Shown: positions 42,445-51,401, counted from the first letter of the stretch. The stretch is 64,000 nt of DNA from Pontibacter anaerobius (GCF_026241195.1 NZ_JAPFQO010000007.1:290186-354185), one strand, 5' to 3'. The notes: a model not told the origin generated them from the letters alone. Numbers and translations are program-made.

Positions 42445-42487
42445 AAAAGTATGGGCAGGCGGCAAGGGTGCCGCCTGCCCTGTTTTA
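42445..42487. terminator. Bidirectional terminator between arfB and S9 peptidase gene
   Basis: Perfect 12-bp stem GGGCAGGCGGCA / TGCCGCCTGCCC with an AGGG loop, an A-run on the left and TGTTTTATACTT on the right, between convergent genes. Confidence 0.88.
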
Positions 42488-42490
42488 TAC

Positions 42491-44437
42491 TTACTCAGTG
42501 CCTGCGCCGGAAGAGGCATTTGTATCCTTGCCTTTCAGGTGCGTGTCCAGGAACGTGAGGATGGCGCTGTAGCCCTCTATCTGGTTCTCCTTCTTCACAA
42601 AGCCGTGGCCTTCGTCGTCGAACACCACATACTCCACCGGCACGTTGTTCTTCTTTACGGCCTCCACAATCTCATCCGACTCTACCTTTAGCACACGCGG
42701 GTCGTTGGCTCCCTGCAGCACCATCAGCGGCTTCTTGATCTGATCGGCAAAGAACAGCGGCGATTTGTTGTACAGGGCGGCGGAATCCGTTTCGGGGTTG
42801 CCCATCTCCTTGTACAGTGCCTCCCTGAATGATTCCCAGTATGGCGGTATGCTTTGCAGCGTGCGCAGCCAGTTGGCCACCCCAAACAGGTTCACGCCCA
42901 CGGCAAACTCATCCGGCGTAAAGGCAAGCCCCGCCAGCACCATATAGCCGCCGTAGCTGCCACCCATAATGCCAATCTTGTCTTCCTGCACATAACCTGT
43001 TTCGGTCAGGTATTTCTTGGCTTCTATCACGTCCTTCAGATCCACGTCGCCGTGCTTCTGGTCATCGGCCGCGAAAAAGGTTTTGCCGTAGCCGGAGCTG
43101 CCCCGGTTGTTCACCGCCAGCACCGCGTAGCCGTGGTTTACGAGGTACTGCATCAGCGGGCTGTAGTTCAGGCGTGTCTGTCCGCCCGGGCCGCCGTGTA
43201 TCCAAAGTACGGCAGGCACTTTGTTGTCTGCGCTGGCATTCTTGGGCTTCATCAGCAGGGCCGGTATCTTCAGGCCGTCGTAAGACTCGTAGCGGATCAC
43301 CTCGGTTTTCACCAGGTCTTCGGGGTTGATTTCCGGGTTCATGGTGTCCGTTAGCTGTGTGGTCTTGTTATTCCGGAAGTCGTGCACGTAGAGGTTGCTG
43401 GAGGAGGTGGGGCTGTTCACGTAAAAAGCCATCAGGTTCTCATCGTCCGAGAAGTTCACCCCGGTTATATCGCCGGCAGGCACATTGGGTAGCTGCACCT
43501 GCTTGCCTGTTGCCGTGTCGTATACTTTCACCTCGGTGCGGGCATCGTTGTTGATGGCGGTCACCCTATACTTGCCGTCGCGGGAGAAATAAGTGTACTG
43601 GATATCCCAGTCGGCCTTCTCCACATCCGCGGTTTTGCCTGTGGCGATGTCATAGCTCTTCAGCTCCATAAACTCGCCGCCCTCATCGGTCAGGAAGTAT
43701 AGCTGCTTGCCGTCCGGGGTAAATGCCTCGGGCGCATACTTGATGTCTTCCTTATGGTCGGTCAGTTTCTTCAGTTGCTTTGTGGCAGTGTTGTACAGGT
43801 ACATGTCGCTACTGTTGGTGTTTATACTTTTCACCAGCCCGATGTACTTCTTATCGCGGGAGATGGCTGCCACATCGAGGCCCTGCTCGTTCTGCATCAC
43901 CAGCTTGGGCGAAAGCGTTTGCAGGTCCATTTCATACAGGTCGAAATACCGTGGGTCGCGCTTGTTAGACAGGAAGAAGAAACTGTTCTGGTCGTGGCTC
44001 CATCCTGCAAAGCTTGCCTTGGCCTTTGGCTCCGGCGTCAGGTCTTTGGTGGTGCCATCGGTGTTGCGCACGTACAGGTGCGTAATCTCATCGCCGCCCT
44101 TGTCGCTGGAGTATAAAATGCGCTCATCTTTCGGGAAGTAAGATATCACAAACACCGAGTTGTCCGTTGAGTTGGTAAGCTGGCGCGGCTCCCCTCCCGT
44201 TACCGGCACCTCAAAGGCATTGTACACCCCGGTTTGGTTGCTGGAGTACAGGATCTTGGAGTTGTCGGGCGAGAAATCGCTTCCCGTAATGGAGGTGGTG
44301 TTCATAAACTGCTCAATGGTGTAGGTCTGCACCACCGGCTCGGTTGTCTGGTTCTCGACAGATGTAGTGTTCTGGCATCCGGCAAGCAGGGTTGCCACGG
44401 CAAAGGCAGCAGGTGCCCAGGCGAAGATTTTTTTCAT
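42491..44437 (-). CDS. S9 family prolyl oligopeptidase-like lipoprotein
   Basis: A 648-residue exported serine peptidase. The N-terminal lipobox LLAGC places Cys at about residue 21. A WD40/PD40-type beta-propeller (about 40-390; recurrent ILYSSNQTG, RILYSSDKGG and LYFLTDEGG strands) precedes the alpha/beta-hydrolase domain (about 395-635). The nucleophile is S494 in GGSYGG, followed by the Asp in GANDPRV and the His in DDEGHGF. Such enzymes release dipeptides or N-acylated residues from peptides. The lipoprotein anchor puts it on the periplasmic side or on the cell surface. Confidence 0.94.
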   Translation of the reverse strand: MKKIFAWAPAAFAVATLLAGCQNTTSVENQTTEPVVQTYTIEQFMNTTSITGSDFSPDNSKILYSSNQTGVYNAFEVPVTGGEPRQLTNSTDNSVFVISYFPKDERILYSSDKGGDEITHLYVRNTDGTTKDLTPEPKAKASFAGWSHDQNSFFFLSNKRDPRYFDLYEMDLQTLSPKLVMQNEQGLDVAAISRDKKYIGLVKSINTNSSDMYLYNTATKQLKKLTDHKEDIKYAPEAFTPDGKQLYFLTDEGGEFMELKSYDIATGKTADVEKADWDIQYTYFSRDGKYRVTAINNDARTEVKVYDTATGKQVQLPNVPAGDITGVNFSDDENLMAFYVNSPTSSSNLYVHDFRNNKTTQLTDTMNPEINPEDLVKTEVIRYESYDGLKIPALLMKPKNASADNKVPAVLWIHGGPGGQTRLNYSPLMQYLVNHGYAVLAVNNRGSSGYGKTFFAADDQKHGDVDLKDVIEAKKYLTETGYVQEDKIGIMGGSYGGYMVLAGLAFTPDEFAVGVNLFGVANWLRTLQSIPPYWESFREALYKEMGNPETDSAALYNKSPLFFADQIKKPLMVLQGANDPRVLKVESDEIVEAVKKNNVPVEYVVFDDEGHGFVKKENQIEGYSAILTFLDTHLKGKDTNASSGAGTE

Positions 44438-44626
44438 GTTTTTATAGTTTTAAGGTGCGCTAAGAAGAAGTTAATCTACTGAAATCCAGTTGAAAAACAA
44501 ACAGCCGCTGCCGCTGAGGAAGTAAAATAGCATGGCGGGCTTCTCCTGTTTATACTTTATCTTTAGGCCCCTGCCGCGTTAGGTAAGGTATTTGCAGCAA
44601 CAGCACCAGAAATTTCACCGTTGTTT

Positions 44627-45208
44627 ATGATAAAGAGATTACTCTTGTTGATGGTATTGCTTGGCGGGCTAAGTATGGCCGCCGAGGCGCAGAAGTATAG
44701 AACAGCAGCCGGCGTGCGCCTGGAGAGCGACCGCTTTGGCGTGAGCGTGCAGCAGAAGCTGCACGAGAAGGGCACCCTGGAGGGCATCGTGCAGGTAGGC
44801 TCACGCGAGTACAGCGGCACCGTGCTATACGAGTGGCACCGGCCCATACTTGGCAAGCGCTTTAACTATTACCTGGGCGCGGGCGGCCACATAGGCAACC
44901 TGAAAGACAGCGGCGTTTTTACCGGTGTGGACGGTATCCTGGGGGTCGAATACAAGGTGAACGGTTTACCCTTCCTGCTCGCCGCCGACGTAAAACCGGC
45001 CGTGCACATCAACCACGACGACTGGGTGCACCTTTCCTCCGGCGTGTCTATACGCTATGTTATCGTGAAGGAGAAAAAAGAGAAAAAGAAGATATGGCCG
45101 TTTGGCAGGCAGGGCGACGACGACGATGACAGGCGAAGGAAGAACCGCAAGCAGGAAGAGCAGAAGCCCCGCATACTTGATATCTTCAAGAATAAGAATA
45201 ACCAGTAG
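44627..45208 (+). CDS. Exported small outer-membrane barrel-like hypothetical protein with basic tail
   Basis: A 193-residue protein; start set at ATG 44627 (MIKRLLLLMVLL), giving a signal peptide that ends AEAQ. Residues about 22-150 alternate in a barrel-like way (AAGVRLESDRFGVSVQQKL; LYEWHRPILGKRFNYYLGAGGHIG; LSSGVSIRYVIV). The last 45 residues are charged and basic (KEKKEKKKIWPFG, then DDDDDRRRKNRKQEEQKPR). No family name can be assigned. The tail suggests contact with nucleic acid or acidic polymers, or just a linker. It is divergent from the S9 peptidase and precedes the microprotein cluster. Confidence 0.75.
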   Translation: MIKRLLLLMVLLGGLSMAAEAQKYRTAAGVRLESDRFGVSVQQKLHEKGTLEGIVQVGSREYSGTVLYEWHRPILGKRFNYYLGAGGHIGNLKDSGVFTGVDGILGVEYKVNGLPFLLAADVKPAVHINHDDWVHLSSGVSIRYVIVKEKKEKKKIWPFGRQGDDDDDRRRKNRKQEEQKPRILDIFKNKNNQ

Positions 45209-45262
45209 CCTCAGCTATGCTTTTAACACAGAAGGCCACTATTCAAAAGAGGTATAACCAAG

Positions 45263-45295
45263 GCCTCAGCCTATGGTGTAAGTATAGGCTGAGGC
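45263..45295. terminator. Hairpin at the end of the microprotein cluster
   Basis: Perfect inverted repeat GCCTCAGCCTAT / ATAGGCTGAGGC with a 9-base loop, overlapping the 3' end of the third small gene. Neither strand has a clear T-run, so it may act as an mRNA-stabilising or weak terminator structure. Confidence 0.5.
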
Positions 45296-45439
45296 TGGTG
45301 CAGGGGCAGTAGCAAGCAACTGCTGGCGCGCAGCCACTTGTGTGGGGCAATCAGTGGTAGGCATCACATCCCGAAGCAAATCTTTGCCGGCAAGGTATAA
45401 GCCTACAAGTACAGCGATGATCAGGAACAGGGTCTTCAT
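45266..45439 (-). CDS. Microprotein 3 of the tandem cluster (57 residues)
   Basis: An uninterrupted 57-codon frame with a clean start (MKTLFLIIAVLVGLYLAGKD), so a single N-terminal membrane helix is followed by a short polar tail containing one Cys and an Ala/Pro-rich stretch. It is the last of three small genes read on the minus strand (31 bases after the previous one). It shares the hydrophobic leader layout with the others but not their C-terminal motif, so relationship is uncertain. Its last codons and stop lie inside a 12-bp inverted repeat (45263-45295). Confidence 0.5.
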   Translation of the reverse strand: MKTLFLIIAVLVGLYLAGKDLLRDVMPTTDCPTQVAARQQLLATAPAPASAYTYTIG

Positions 45440-45470
45440 AGTTCTATTTCTTTTGCTGATGCATCAAACC

Positions 45471-45635
45471 TTAGGCGCGGGTGGCGACAATCTCTACCAC
45501 AGGCAACAGGTTAGGCTGCGATTTGTACTTGTTAAGCTCCAGGCGCTCACTGATTTTTTTTGTTTCGTTGGCTGAGTTTTTAATTGTGGCGCCAACGGCC
45601 AACAGGATTACGAAGATTAGGATTACGATTTTCAT
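45471..45635 (-). CDS. Microprotein 2 of the tandem cluster (54 residues, paralogue of microprotein 1)
   Basis: A 54-residue membrane-anchored or secreted peptide: MKIVILIFVILLAVGATIK at the N terminus, then a helical, charged stretch and a conserved end with RLELN, YKS, PNLLP and VEIVA. The neighbour at 45692-45859 has the same layout and shares the words MKIV, RLELN, YKS, PNLLP and VEIVA in the same spacing. Only conserved coding sequences would match this way, which makes both genes likely to be real although they are under 60 codons. No known family is recognised. Confidence 0.72.
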   Translation of the reverse strand: MKIVILIFVILLAVGATIKNSANETKKISERLELNKYKSQPNLLPVVEIVATRA

Positions 45636-45691
45636 GGTTTTATTTGGTTTGGTGTTTTAGGGACTGATTTAGTTTTAGGAGGAGCGGTGCC

Positions 45692-45859
45692 TTACTTAAT
45701 AGCCGGGGCAACGATCTCAACCTCTGGCAACAGGTTAGGGTAGCTTTTGTACTCGTTCAGCTCCAGGCGCTTTTTAACTTGCTCCATTTCTTTTGCTGAT
45801 TGTTTGATAGAGGCTCCCATGCCAGTCATTAATGCGAGGATTACGATCACGATTTTCAT
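45692..45859 (-). CDS. Microprotein 1 of the tandem cluster (55 residues, paralogue of microprotein 2)
   Basis: A 55-residue peptide starting MKIVIVILALMTGMGASIK, a single hydrophobic leader that may be a signal peptide or membrane anchor. A charged helix (QSAKEMEQVKK) follows, then RLELN-x-YKS-x-PNLLP-x-VEIVA and a short end. It lies 56 bases upstream of its paralogue at 45471-45635. The two differ by many base changes but keep the frame and the motif, which argues for selection on the protein. It is probably the first gene of the small operon. No function can be assigned. Confidence 0.74.
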   Translation of the reverse strand: MKIVIVILALMTGMGASIKQSAKEMEQVKKRLELNEYKSYPNLLPEVEIVAPAIK

Positions 45860-46412
45860 AGTAGTAAGTATTAATTGGTTTTCGATTTCTTTTCAGTTTC
45901 TGTATTAATAGATAGCAACTTAAGTCATATGGTTGCTTGGGATGCTATAAATTTTTTTATTTCTGATTCAGCTAATACATGTTGTGTGCCAAACTAAATA
46001 AGTTATTGATTTACAGCTGATTATGTGGATTTGTGATGGGTGCAGCGCGATGAAAACTGTCCGGTGCCGTACACTTTGCTGTACGGCACCGGACAGTTTT
46101 TTTATCTCTCCTGCAGCAGCACAACCTGCTGAGTAGATAATAATTACGTTGCCGTTTCAGAAACCCTTTGCTTAAGTATAACAGCAGCTATCCGGAGACA
46201 GCATGGACCAGCCATTCGTGAAGAGGGTTTAAGATGGGGAGCGCCTCTGTTGCGGGTGCCACGTACAAGCACTAAAGCATGAGAGGTGGCGCCGGTTGTT
46301 TTTAGCTGCAAATCAGTGCTATAGCCAACGCATACTTTCCAGGTTGCCGGAACAAATCAACCAGATTCGGATTTCTGTAGTATAAGAAAGCAATTTAAGT
46401 GTAGATGCACCT
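45860..46412. other. Intergenic region with microprotein promoter area and orphan terminator
   Basis: The left part (45860-46040) is AT-rich and must hold the promoter of the microprotein genes; I find no perfect consensus. A strong hairpin (46050-46103) stands alone. The right part (46105-46400) holds no credible coding sequence and precedes the cyanophycinase gene. Confidence 0.5.
46050..46103. terminator. Orphan 21-bp terminator hairpin
   Basis: Perfect stem AAAACTGTCCGGTGCCGTACA and its complement with a 6-base loop, followed by seven T on the plus strand and TTTTCA on the minus strand. There is no gene directly before it on either strand. It may end an unannotated small RNA or a short peptide gene. 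Confidence 0.75.
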
Positions 46413-47240
46413 ATGGAATCAGTAAAAGGAACACTAATAGCTTTGGGCGGAGGAGACGACGAAGGGCTGCTCAAGCTTATCCACTCCGAAATCTGTGCTA
46501 TTACCTCGCATATAGAAGTAATTGCCACGGCCACCAGAACACCCGAAGAGTCTGGCAAGGCTTACAAAGAGGCTTTTGAAGAAATGGGCTGCCATAATGT
46601 GCGCTTTATGCACATAGATGAGCGCAACCCGGCCGATAAGCCGGAGTACCTGGAGCGAATAGGAAAGGCTGATGTTGTGTTCTTTACCGGCGGCGACCAG
46701 GTGCGGCTGGCCGGCTTCCTGAACGATACGGAACTGCTACGCCTGATGCGCCACCGCTACCGCACCGAGAACATCATCATCTCTGGCACCAGCGCTGGCG
46801 CGGCCATCATGTCAGACAGCATGATCTACGACGGCTATGGCCATTACTCCCTTATAAAAGGCGAAATGAAAACCACCCGGGGCTGCTCCTTTATCAAAAA
46901 TATTTACATAGATACCCACTTCGCGGAGCGGGGCCGTTTCGGCCGCCTGGCCCATGCCGTTGCCCACGACCCCGAGTATGTGGGTATAGGACTGAGCGAA
47001 GAGACGGGCATTATTATTAAACAGGGTGACCAGGTAGAGGTGTTCGGGCCGGGTGTGGTGACGATAATAGATGCCAGCGAGATACGATTCTCAAACACCC
47101 GAGAGGTAGACGAGAATGAACCGATAGCCGTTGAAAACCTGAAGATGCACCTACTGGTGCACGGCTACCGCTATTGCCTGCGCGAGCACTTGTTCCAGTC
47201 GGTGCCACAGGAGCCTGGCAAGGCAGTAGTGCCTGGTTAA
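46413..47240 (+). CDS. Cyanophycinase-like S51 family peptidase
   Basis: A 275-residue serine peptidase of family S51. The nucleophile elbow GTSAGAA places Ser at 127, the upstream GGDQ (93-96) supports the oxyanion site, and the N terminus LIALGGGDD fits the family start. Cyanophycinases release beta-Asp-Arg dipeptides from cyanophycin, but many heterotrophs carry S51 enzymes acting on other isoaspartyl peptides. No cyanophycin synthetase gene is visible in this window, so the exact substrate stays open. The protein has no signal peptide and is cytoplasmic. Confidence 0.9.
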   Translation: MESVKGTLIALGGGDDEGLLKLIHSEICAITSHIEVIATATRTPEESGKAYKEAFEEMGCHNVRFMHIDERNPADKPEYLERIGKADVVFFTGGDQVRLAGFLNDTELLRLMRHRYRTENIIISGTSAGAAIMSDSMIYDGYGHYSLIKGEMKTTRGCSFIKNIYIDTHFAERGRFGRLAHAVAHDPEYVGIGLSEETGIIIKQGDQVEVFGPGVVTIIDASEIRFSNTREVDENEPIAVENLKMHLLVHGYRYCLREHLFQSVPQEPGKAVVPG

Positions 47241-47474
47241 TTTATACTTGCTACGCGCTAAGCCCTCCCTAAAAGGAGCAAGGCTGCTGCGGAATGCTTG
47301 GCTGAAGCCAACCTTCCGAGCACATATGCAGCCCCGTTTTGGTATGACTCAAAGCCATTCTTCCCTAAATTTCCCGGTCAGCATTTCTGCAGTGCGCCGC
47401 CAACCTGCCTAACCCCTCGCTTGGCTTAGGCAGGAAATCAGGTGTTTTCGGGTTATACTTTATAGCTTTCCACC

Positions 47475-48368
47475 CTACTTCCTGTCCTCCTCTTGCAGCT
47501 CTATGTTGATGGCCACGCCGGCTTTGGCGCCTTCGGCCGCGGCAACTATCACCATCTGCATATCGCGGGCGGCATCGCCGGCAACAAAGAGGCCGGGTAT
47601 GTTGGAGTGTTGCAGCCTTCTGGTCTTTATAACACCATCGCTCGTGAACTCACAGCCTAACTGCTGGCCCAGGTCAGACTGCTGGTCGGTGCCAAGCGAA
47701 AAAAACATGGCCTGTTGCGGGCGCTTCTCCCCATTGTATAACACAATATGCTGTAACATGCCGTCAGCTCCCTCCAGACGCACGATTTTCTCCCTTTCCA
47801 CCTTTACCTCGTTTCGTTTCAGCAGTTCCAGATCCTCGTGGCGCAAGTCGTTGGTTCCGTCGGTGTAGAGGGTTACGTCGCCGCTCCAGTTCGTCATGGC
47901 GAGTGCCTGGCCTATGCCATGGCGCTCTGGGCCATACACGGCAATAGCCTTGTCGCGACTTTCCCAGCCGTCGCAGTAAGGGCAGTGGTGTATACTTTTA
48001 CCGTACATCTCCTCCACCCCTTCCAACTCCGGAAGCGTATCTTTCAGGCCGGTAGCCAGCAGCAACTTGCGTGAGCGGTATACTTTGCCATTCTTGTCAT
48101 CTACCACAAAATTACCTTTGGTATGGGTGGCGCTCACCACCTCCACGTTCACCAACTCCACGTTATACTTGGCGAGTTCCGCGCGCCCTTTCTTTATAAA
48201 CTCTTTGGGGGCCATGCCGTCGCTGCTCAGGAAGCCGTTCATGTTTCTGGCCCAGCGGTTACGGGGCTTTCCGCTGTCCAGCAGAATCACTTTTCGGCGC
48301 GAGCGGCCTAGTATCATGGCAGCATTCAACCCGGCGGGGCCACCGCCTATTATTATCACATCGTACAT
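47475..48368 (-). CDS. Thioredoxin-reductase-like FAD/NAD(P) oxidoreductase
   Basis: A 297-residue flavoprotein; start at ATG 48368 (MYDVIIIGGGPAGLNAAMIL), since the longer frame adds 40 residues ahead of the FAD motif. GGGPAG at 8-13 binds FAD. C129 and C132 in HHCPYCDGWE form the redox disulfide, in the position found in thioredoxin reductases. The second nucleotide motif is degenerate (YGPERHGIGQ), so NADPH binding is less certain. The C terminus has GLFVAGDAARDMQMVIVAAAEGAKA, the usual FAD-closing segment. Related short forms act with other thiol partners; a bona fide TrxB role is not certain. Confidence 0.88.
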   Translation of the reverse strand: MYDVIIIGGGPAGLNAAMILGRSRRKVILLDSGKPRNRWARNMNGFLSSDGMAPKEFIKKGRAELAKYNVELVNVEVVSATHTKGNFVVDDKNGKVYRSRKLLLATGLKDTLPELEGVEEMYGKSIHHCPYCDGWESRDKAIAVYGPERHGIGQALAMTNWSGDVTLYTDGTNDLRHEDLELLKRNEVKVEREKIVRLEGADGMLQHIVLYNGEKRPQQAMFFSLGTDQQSDLGQQLGCEFTSDGVIKTRRLQHSNIPGLFVAGDAARDMQMVIVAAAEGAKAGVAINIELQEEDRK

Positions 48369-48716
48369 GTTGTTCACTTTCAGTTCAGGAGTTTTTAAAC
48401 GCAAGGCGTGCAAATAAGATAGGCCCTGCTGCAGGATAATATTATACTTTGCCGCTCCCGTATGGTTCGGGGGCAGGCCAGAGGCCATGTGCAGCGGCTT
48501 ATACCTGACAGCCGGGGCAGGCTGCCAGACGCTGTTTAGGAGCTATGGCGGGAATAAAGAGAGGCGCTTTTTCTCGCTCTTAAAGCACAAGCCAGGAAGC
48601 CCTTGTATTGGTTTTCGACTCGTTTTGAAAAATATTTGAAAAAGTATTGTGAGCCGCTGGAATAAGCATATATTTGTTTAGAGCAATTATCTCCCTACAA
48701 TAACTAATTAGACTTT
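48369..48716. other. Divergent intergenic region with FadL promoter
   Basis: Bases 48400-48600 show no credible gene. Two TATACTT/AAGTATA words occur. The region ends in the well-formed promoter of the FadL-like gene, listed separately. Confidence 0.5.
48646..48676 (+). promoter_or_regulatory. Bacteroidetes-type promoter of the FadL-like gene
   Basis: A -33 element TTG (48647-48649), a 19-base spacer and a perfect -7 element TATATTTG (48669-48676), matching the consensus TTG-N19-21-TAnnTTTG. The predicted transcript starts about 35 bases before the ATG at 48717. Best-formed promoter in the window. Confidence 0.75.
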
Positions 48717-49946
48717 ATGAAAAGCAGAATTTTAGCCTTACTCGGTGGCACGCTCCTTTCGGCGTCGGCCATGGCCGGGGGCTACCAGGTAAACCTGGCC
48801 AGCCAGCGACAGATAGGTATGGGCCACACAGGCACCGGTCTGGTAACTGGTACATCCAGCATCTTCTTTAACCCGGGTGCCATGAGTCATGTGCGCGAAA
48901 ACGGCGTTACGATCGGTGCAAGTGCACTTTTCTCTAAAATTGCTTATTCAGCTCCGGAGAGCAACGAGGTTACCGCCAGAACAGATAACCCTGTGGGAAC
49001 GCCTTTCCAGGTTTACGCTGTGTATAAAATCAACGATAAATTGGCCGCCGGACTGGGGGTATATACGCCGTTTGGCAGCACTGCCAAGTGGGGCACTGAG
49101 TGGAGCGGCCGCTTTGGCCTGGAGGAGCTGTCTCTTTCTGCTATTTTCTTCCAGCCTACTTTGAGTTATGCTATTACAGACAAGATTGGCATTGGTGCAG
49201 GCCTTACTTATGTTAAAGGTAAGGTGAACCTGCAGCGCGGCATTCCGGTGCAGGACGAGGCTGGAAACTATGGACGTGCCGAGCTTGATGGCGACGGAAC
49301 AAGCGTTGGCTACAATGTGGGTGTCTACTTTAAGCCATCAGAGAAACTATCTTTGGGTATTAACTACCGCTCGCAAGTAGACGTGGACGTGGAAGAAGGC
49401 AATGCTACCTTTACCGTGGCTCCGTCGCTTAAGTCTCGCTTCCCGGATACAAAATTTGCTGCTTCGCTGCCGCTGCCTGCCACCCTTTCGGTTGGTGTAG
49501 GCTTTATGCCGACAGAGGCCCTGACCATTGCCGTTGACGTGAACCGCGTGGAGTGGAGCGCTTACGAAAGCCTGCGCTTTGATTACCAGGATGCCGTGAA
49601 CGGCAGCAACTTTACTGAAAATGCCCGTAACTACGAGGATGCCTACATCTACCGTATCGGTGCTGAGTATAAAGCCACAGACGCCCTGGCCCTGCGTGCC
49701 GGTGCATATTACGATAGCACGCCAGTAGCAGACGGCTACCTGACGCCGGAAACCCCAGACTCAGACTCACGCGGCTTGTCAGTAGGTTTGGGCTACAGCG
49801 TTTCCGAGAACATCAAACTGGACGCTTCTTTCCTTTATATCAACAAAAAAGAGCGTACCGATGCTTCTGACAAATCAGGAGGTATTGCCGGTACCTATAA
49901 GTCGGTGGCCTACATCCCTGGTCTTGCTTTAACTTATAATTTCTAA
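48717..49946 (+). CDS. OmpP1/FadL/TodX family outer-membrane transport protein
   Basis: A 409-residue outer-membrane barrel (signal peptide 1-20, ending AMA). The family start GGYQVNLASQRQIGMGHTGTGLVTGTSSIFFNPGAMSH is complete: N-terminal hatch with the NPA/NPG motif. The remaining strands alternate to a final aromatic residue (LALTYNF), typical of barrels. FadL-type proteins move hydrophobic compounds such as long-chain fatty acids across the outer membrane. It is followed 12 bases later by a GDSL-type lipoprotein, which suggests that esters are hydrolysed on the surface and the acids taken up. Confidence 0.93.
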   Translation: MKSRILALLGGTLLSASAMAGGYQVNLASQRQIGMGHTGTGLVTGTSSIFFNPGAMSHVRENGVTIGASALFSKIAYSAPESNEVTARTDNPVGTPFQVYAVYKINDKLAAGLGVYTPFGSTAKWGTEWSGRFGLEELSLSAIFFQPTLSYAITDKIGIGAGLTYVKGKVNLQRGIPVQDEAGNYGRAELDGDGTSVGYNVGVYFKPSEKLSLGINYRSQVDVDVEEGNATFTVAPSLKSRFPDTKFAASLPLPATLSVGVGFMPTEALTIAVDVNRVEWSAYESLRFDYQDAVNGSNFTENARNYEDAYIYRIGAEYKATDALALRAGAYYDSTPVADGYLTPETPDSDSRGLSVGLGYSVSENIKLDASFLYINKKERTDASDKSGGIAGTYKSVAYIPGLALTYNF

Positions 49947-49958
49947 TTCCAGACGAAT

Positions 49959-51401
49959 ATGAAAAACTTATTCTATAAAACCGGTGCGCTGGCCCTTTTT
50001 GCCGGTGTGCTACTTACCAGCTGCGACCCTGAGATAGATACGCCTTCATCAAGTGCGGGTACGGCTGACTTTAGCTCTTACATTGCTGTGGGTAACTCTC
50101 TGAGCGCAGGCTACGCCGATAACGGCTTAACCCGTCCTGGTCAGGAGGCATCTCTTCCGGCCATTCTGGCCCGGCAGTTCGAGAAAGCTGGTGGCGGTGC
50201 GTTTGAGCAGCCGCTTTTCCCTGAGGAGCAGGCAAACGGCTCCGGCTACTTAAGACTAGCTGGTTTTACGCCACAGGGCTTGCCAATTACACAGCCGGTT
50301 ACAAGCAACCTGGCAGTGCGTGGGCAGAATGAGGATGGCGGTCCACTATACACTAAGTATACTGAGAACGTTAATAACCTGGCTGTCCCGGGCATCAAAA
50401 CAGCTGATATCAAAACACAAGGTTATGGTAGCACGCTTGGGAACCCATACTTTGAGCGCCTGACCGATAACCCGATGCAAACGTACCTGCAGTATGTGCA
50501 GGAGCAGGCGCAGGCAGCCAACCATACTTTCTTTAGTGTGTGGATGGCCGAGAACGATGTGCTGGGCTATGCTACTTCCGGTGGTGCTTTCGAAAGCGAT
50601 CCGAAATACAGAATCACGCCAGTTGCTGATTTCGATGCCAATTTCACTGAGTTGCTGGATGTATTAACAGCAGATGACCAGAAAGGCGTTTTGATGACTG
50701 TGCCAGATGTTACTTCTGTGCCTTTCTTTACAACGCTTGGCCCGTCTGTTAAACAGCTGTTGGGTGCAAACAACATCCCGGGCATGGTAGCGCTTACAGG
50801 ATCAGGCAGAGACCGTATGCCATTTGCGGCGGCTCAGATTGGTGCTGCAGAAAACGGCATATACTTCCCGCTGACAGCCTCTTCTTATGCAACGCTTGTT
50901 GGCCAGCCAACAGGTAAGTACTGGAAAGACCTTGCAAAGCAGATGAGCAAAAGCAGTAATGAATTAGTGATAAATTTTACCTTAACGCAGCTTTTGGTAA
51001 ACTATGCGATTGACACTACTGCGATGTTTGGCCTTTCAGCAGGCAATCCGCTGCCAAGCGCTTTGGTGCTGGACCCGGTAGAGCAGGCTAGGATCAAGGC
51101 TGCCACTGACGGTTATAACCAGATCATCAAGGAGCAGGCCACTGCCCGCGACCTGGCTATGTTCGATGCCAACGCATACTTTAAGTCTATTCAGGGAGGC
51201 TTTGCTGCCAACAACGTGGCCTACTCTCCGGCATTCATTTCCGGTAACCTGTTCTCTCTGGACGGTGTACACCCAACCCCGAGAGGTTATGCCGTGATAG
51301 CCAACGAGGTTATTGATGCTATTAATGCTAAGTATAACGCCAACGTGCCGAAAGCAGACATCACACAGTACAACGCCGTACTTTTCCCGGGCCGTCAGTA
51401 A
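49959..51401 (+). CDS. SGNH/GDSL-type esterase lipoprotein
   Basis: A 480-residue surface lipoprotein: lipobox LLTSC with Cys at 22. The GDSL-like block YIAVGNSLSAGYADNG puts the nucleophile Ser at 47. A block III-like W-x-A-ENDVLGYA (N in GxND position) lies in the middle, and block V is DGVHPTPRGY near residue 440 with the Asp-x-x-His pair. These four blocks define SGNH esterases/lipases. Encoded with the FadL-like protein (12 bases apart), it may release fatty acids from lipids or polyesters. A terminator follows 23 bases after the stop. Confidence 0.9.
   Translation: MKNLFYKTGALALFAGVLLTSCDPEIDTPSSSAGTADFSSYIAVGNSLSAGYADNGLTRPGQEASLPAILARQFEKAGGGAFEQPLFPEEQANGSGYLRLAGFTPQGLPITQPVTSNLAVRGQNEDGGPLYTKYTENVNNLAVPGIKTADIKTQGYGSTLGNPYFERLTDNPMQTYLQYVQEQAQAANHTFFSVWMAENDVLGYATSGGAFESDPKYRITPVADFDANFTELLDVLTADDQKGVLMTVPDVTSVPFFTTLGPSVKQLLGANNIPGMVALTGSGRDRMPFAAAQIGAAENGIYFPLTASSYATLVGQPTGKYWKDLAKQMSKSSNELVINFTLTQLLVNYAIDTTAMFGLSAGNPLPSALVLDPVEQARIKAATDGYNQIIKEQATARDLAMFDANAYFKSIQGGFAANNVAYSPAFISGNLFSLDGVHPTPRGYAVIANEVIDAINAKYNANVPKADITQYNAVLFPGRQ

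Noticed and set aside
46413..47240. Complete cyanophycin storage pathway
   Set aside because: Only the S51 peptidase is present; no cyanophycin synthetase is encoded in the window.
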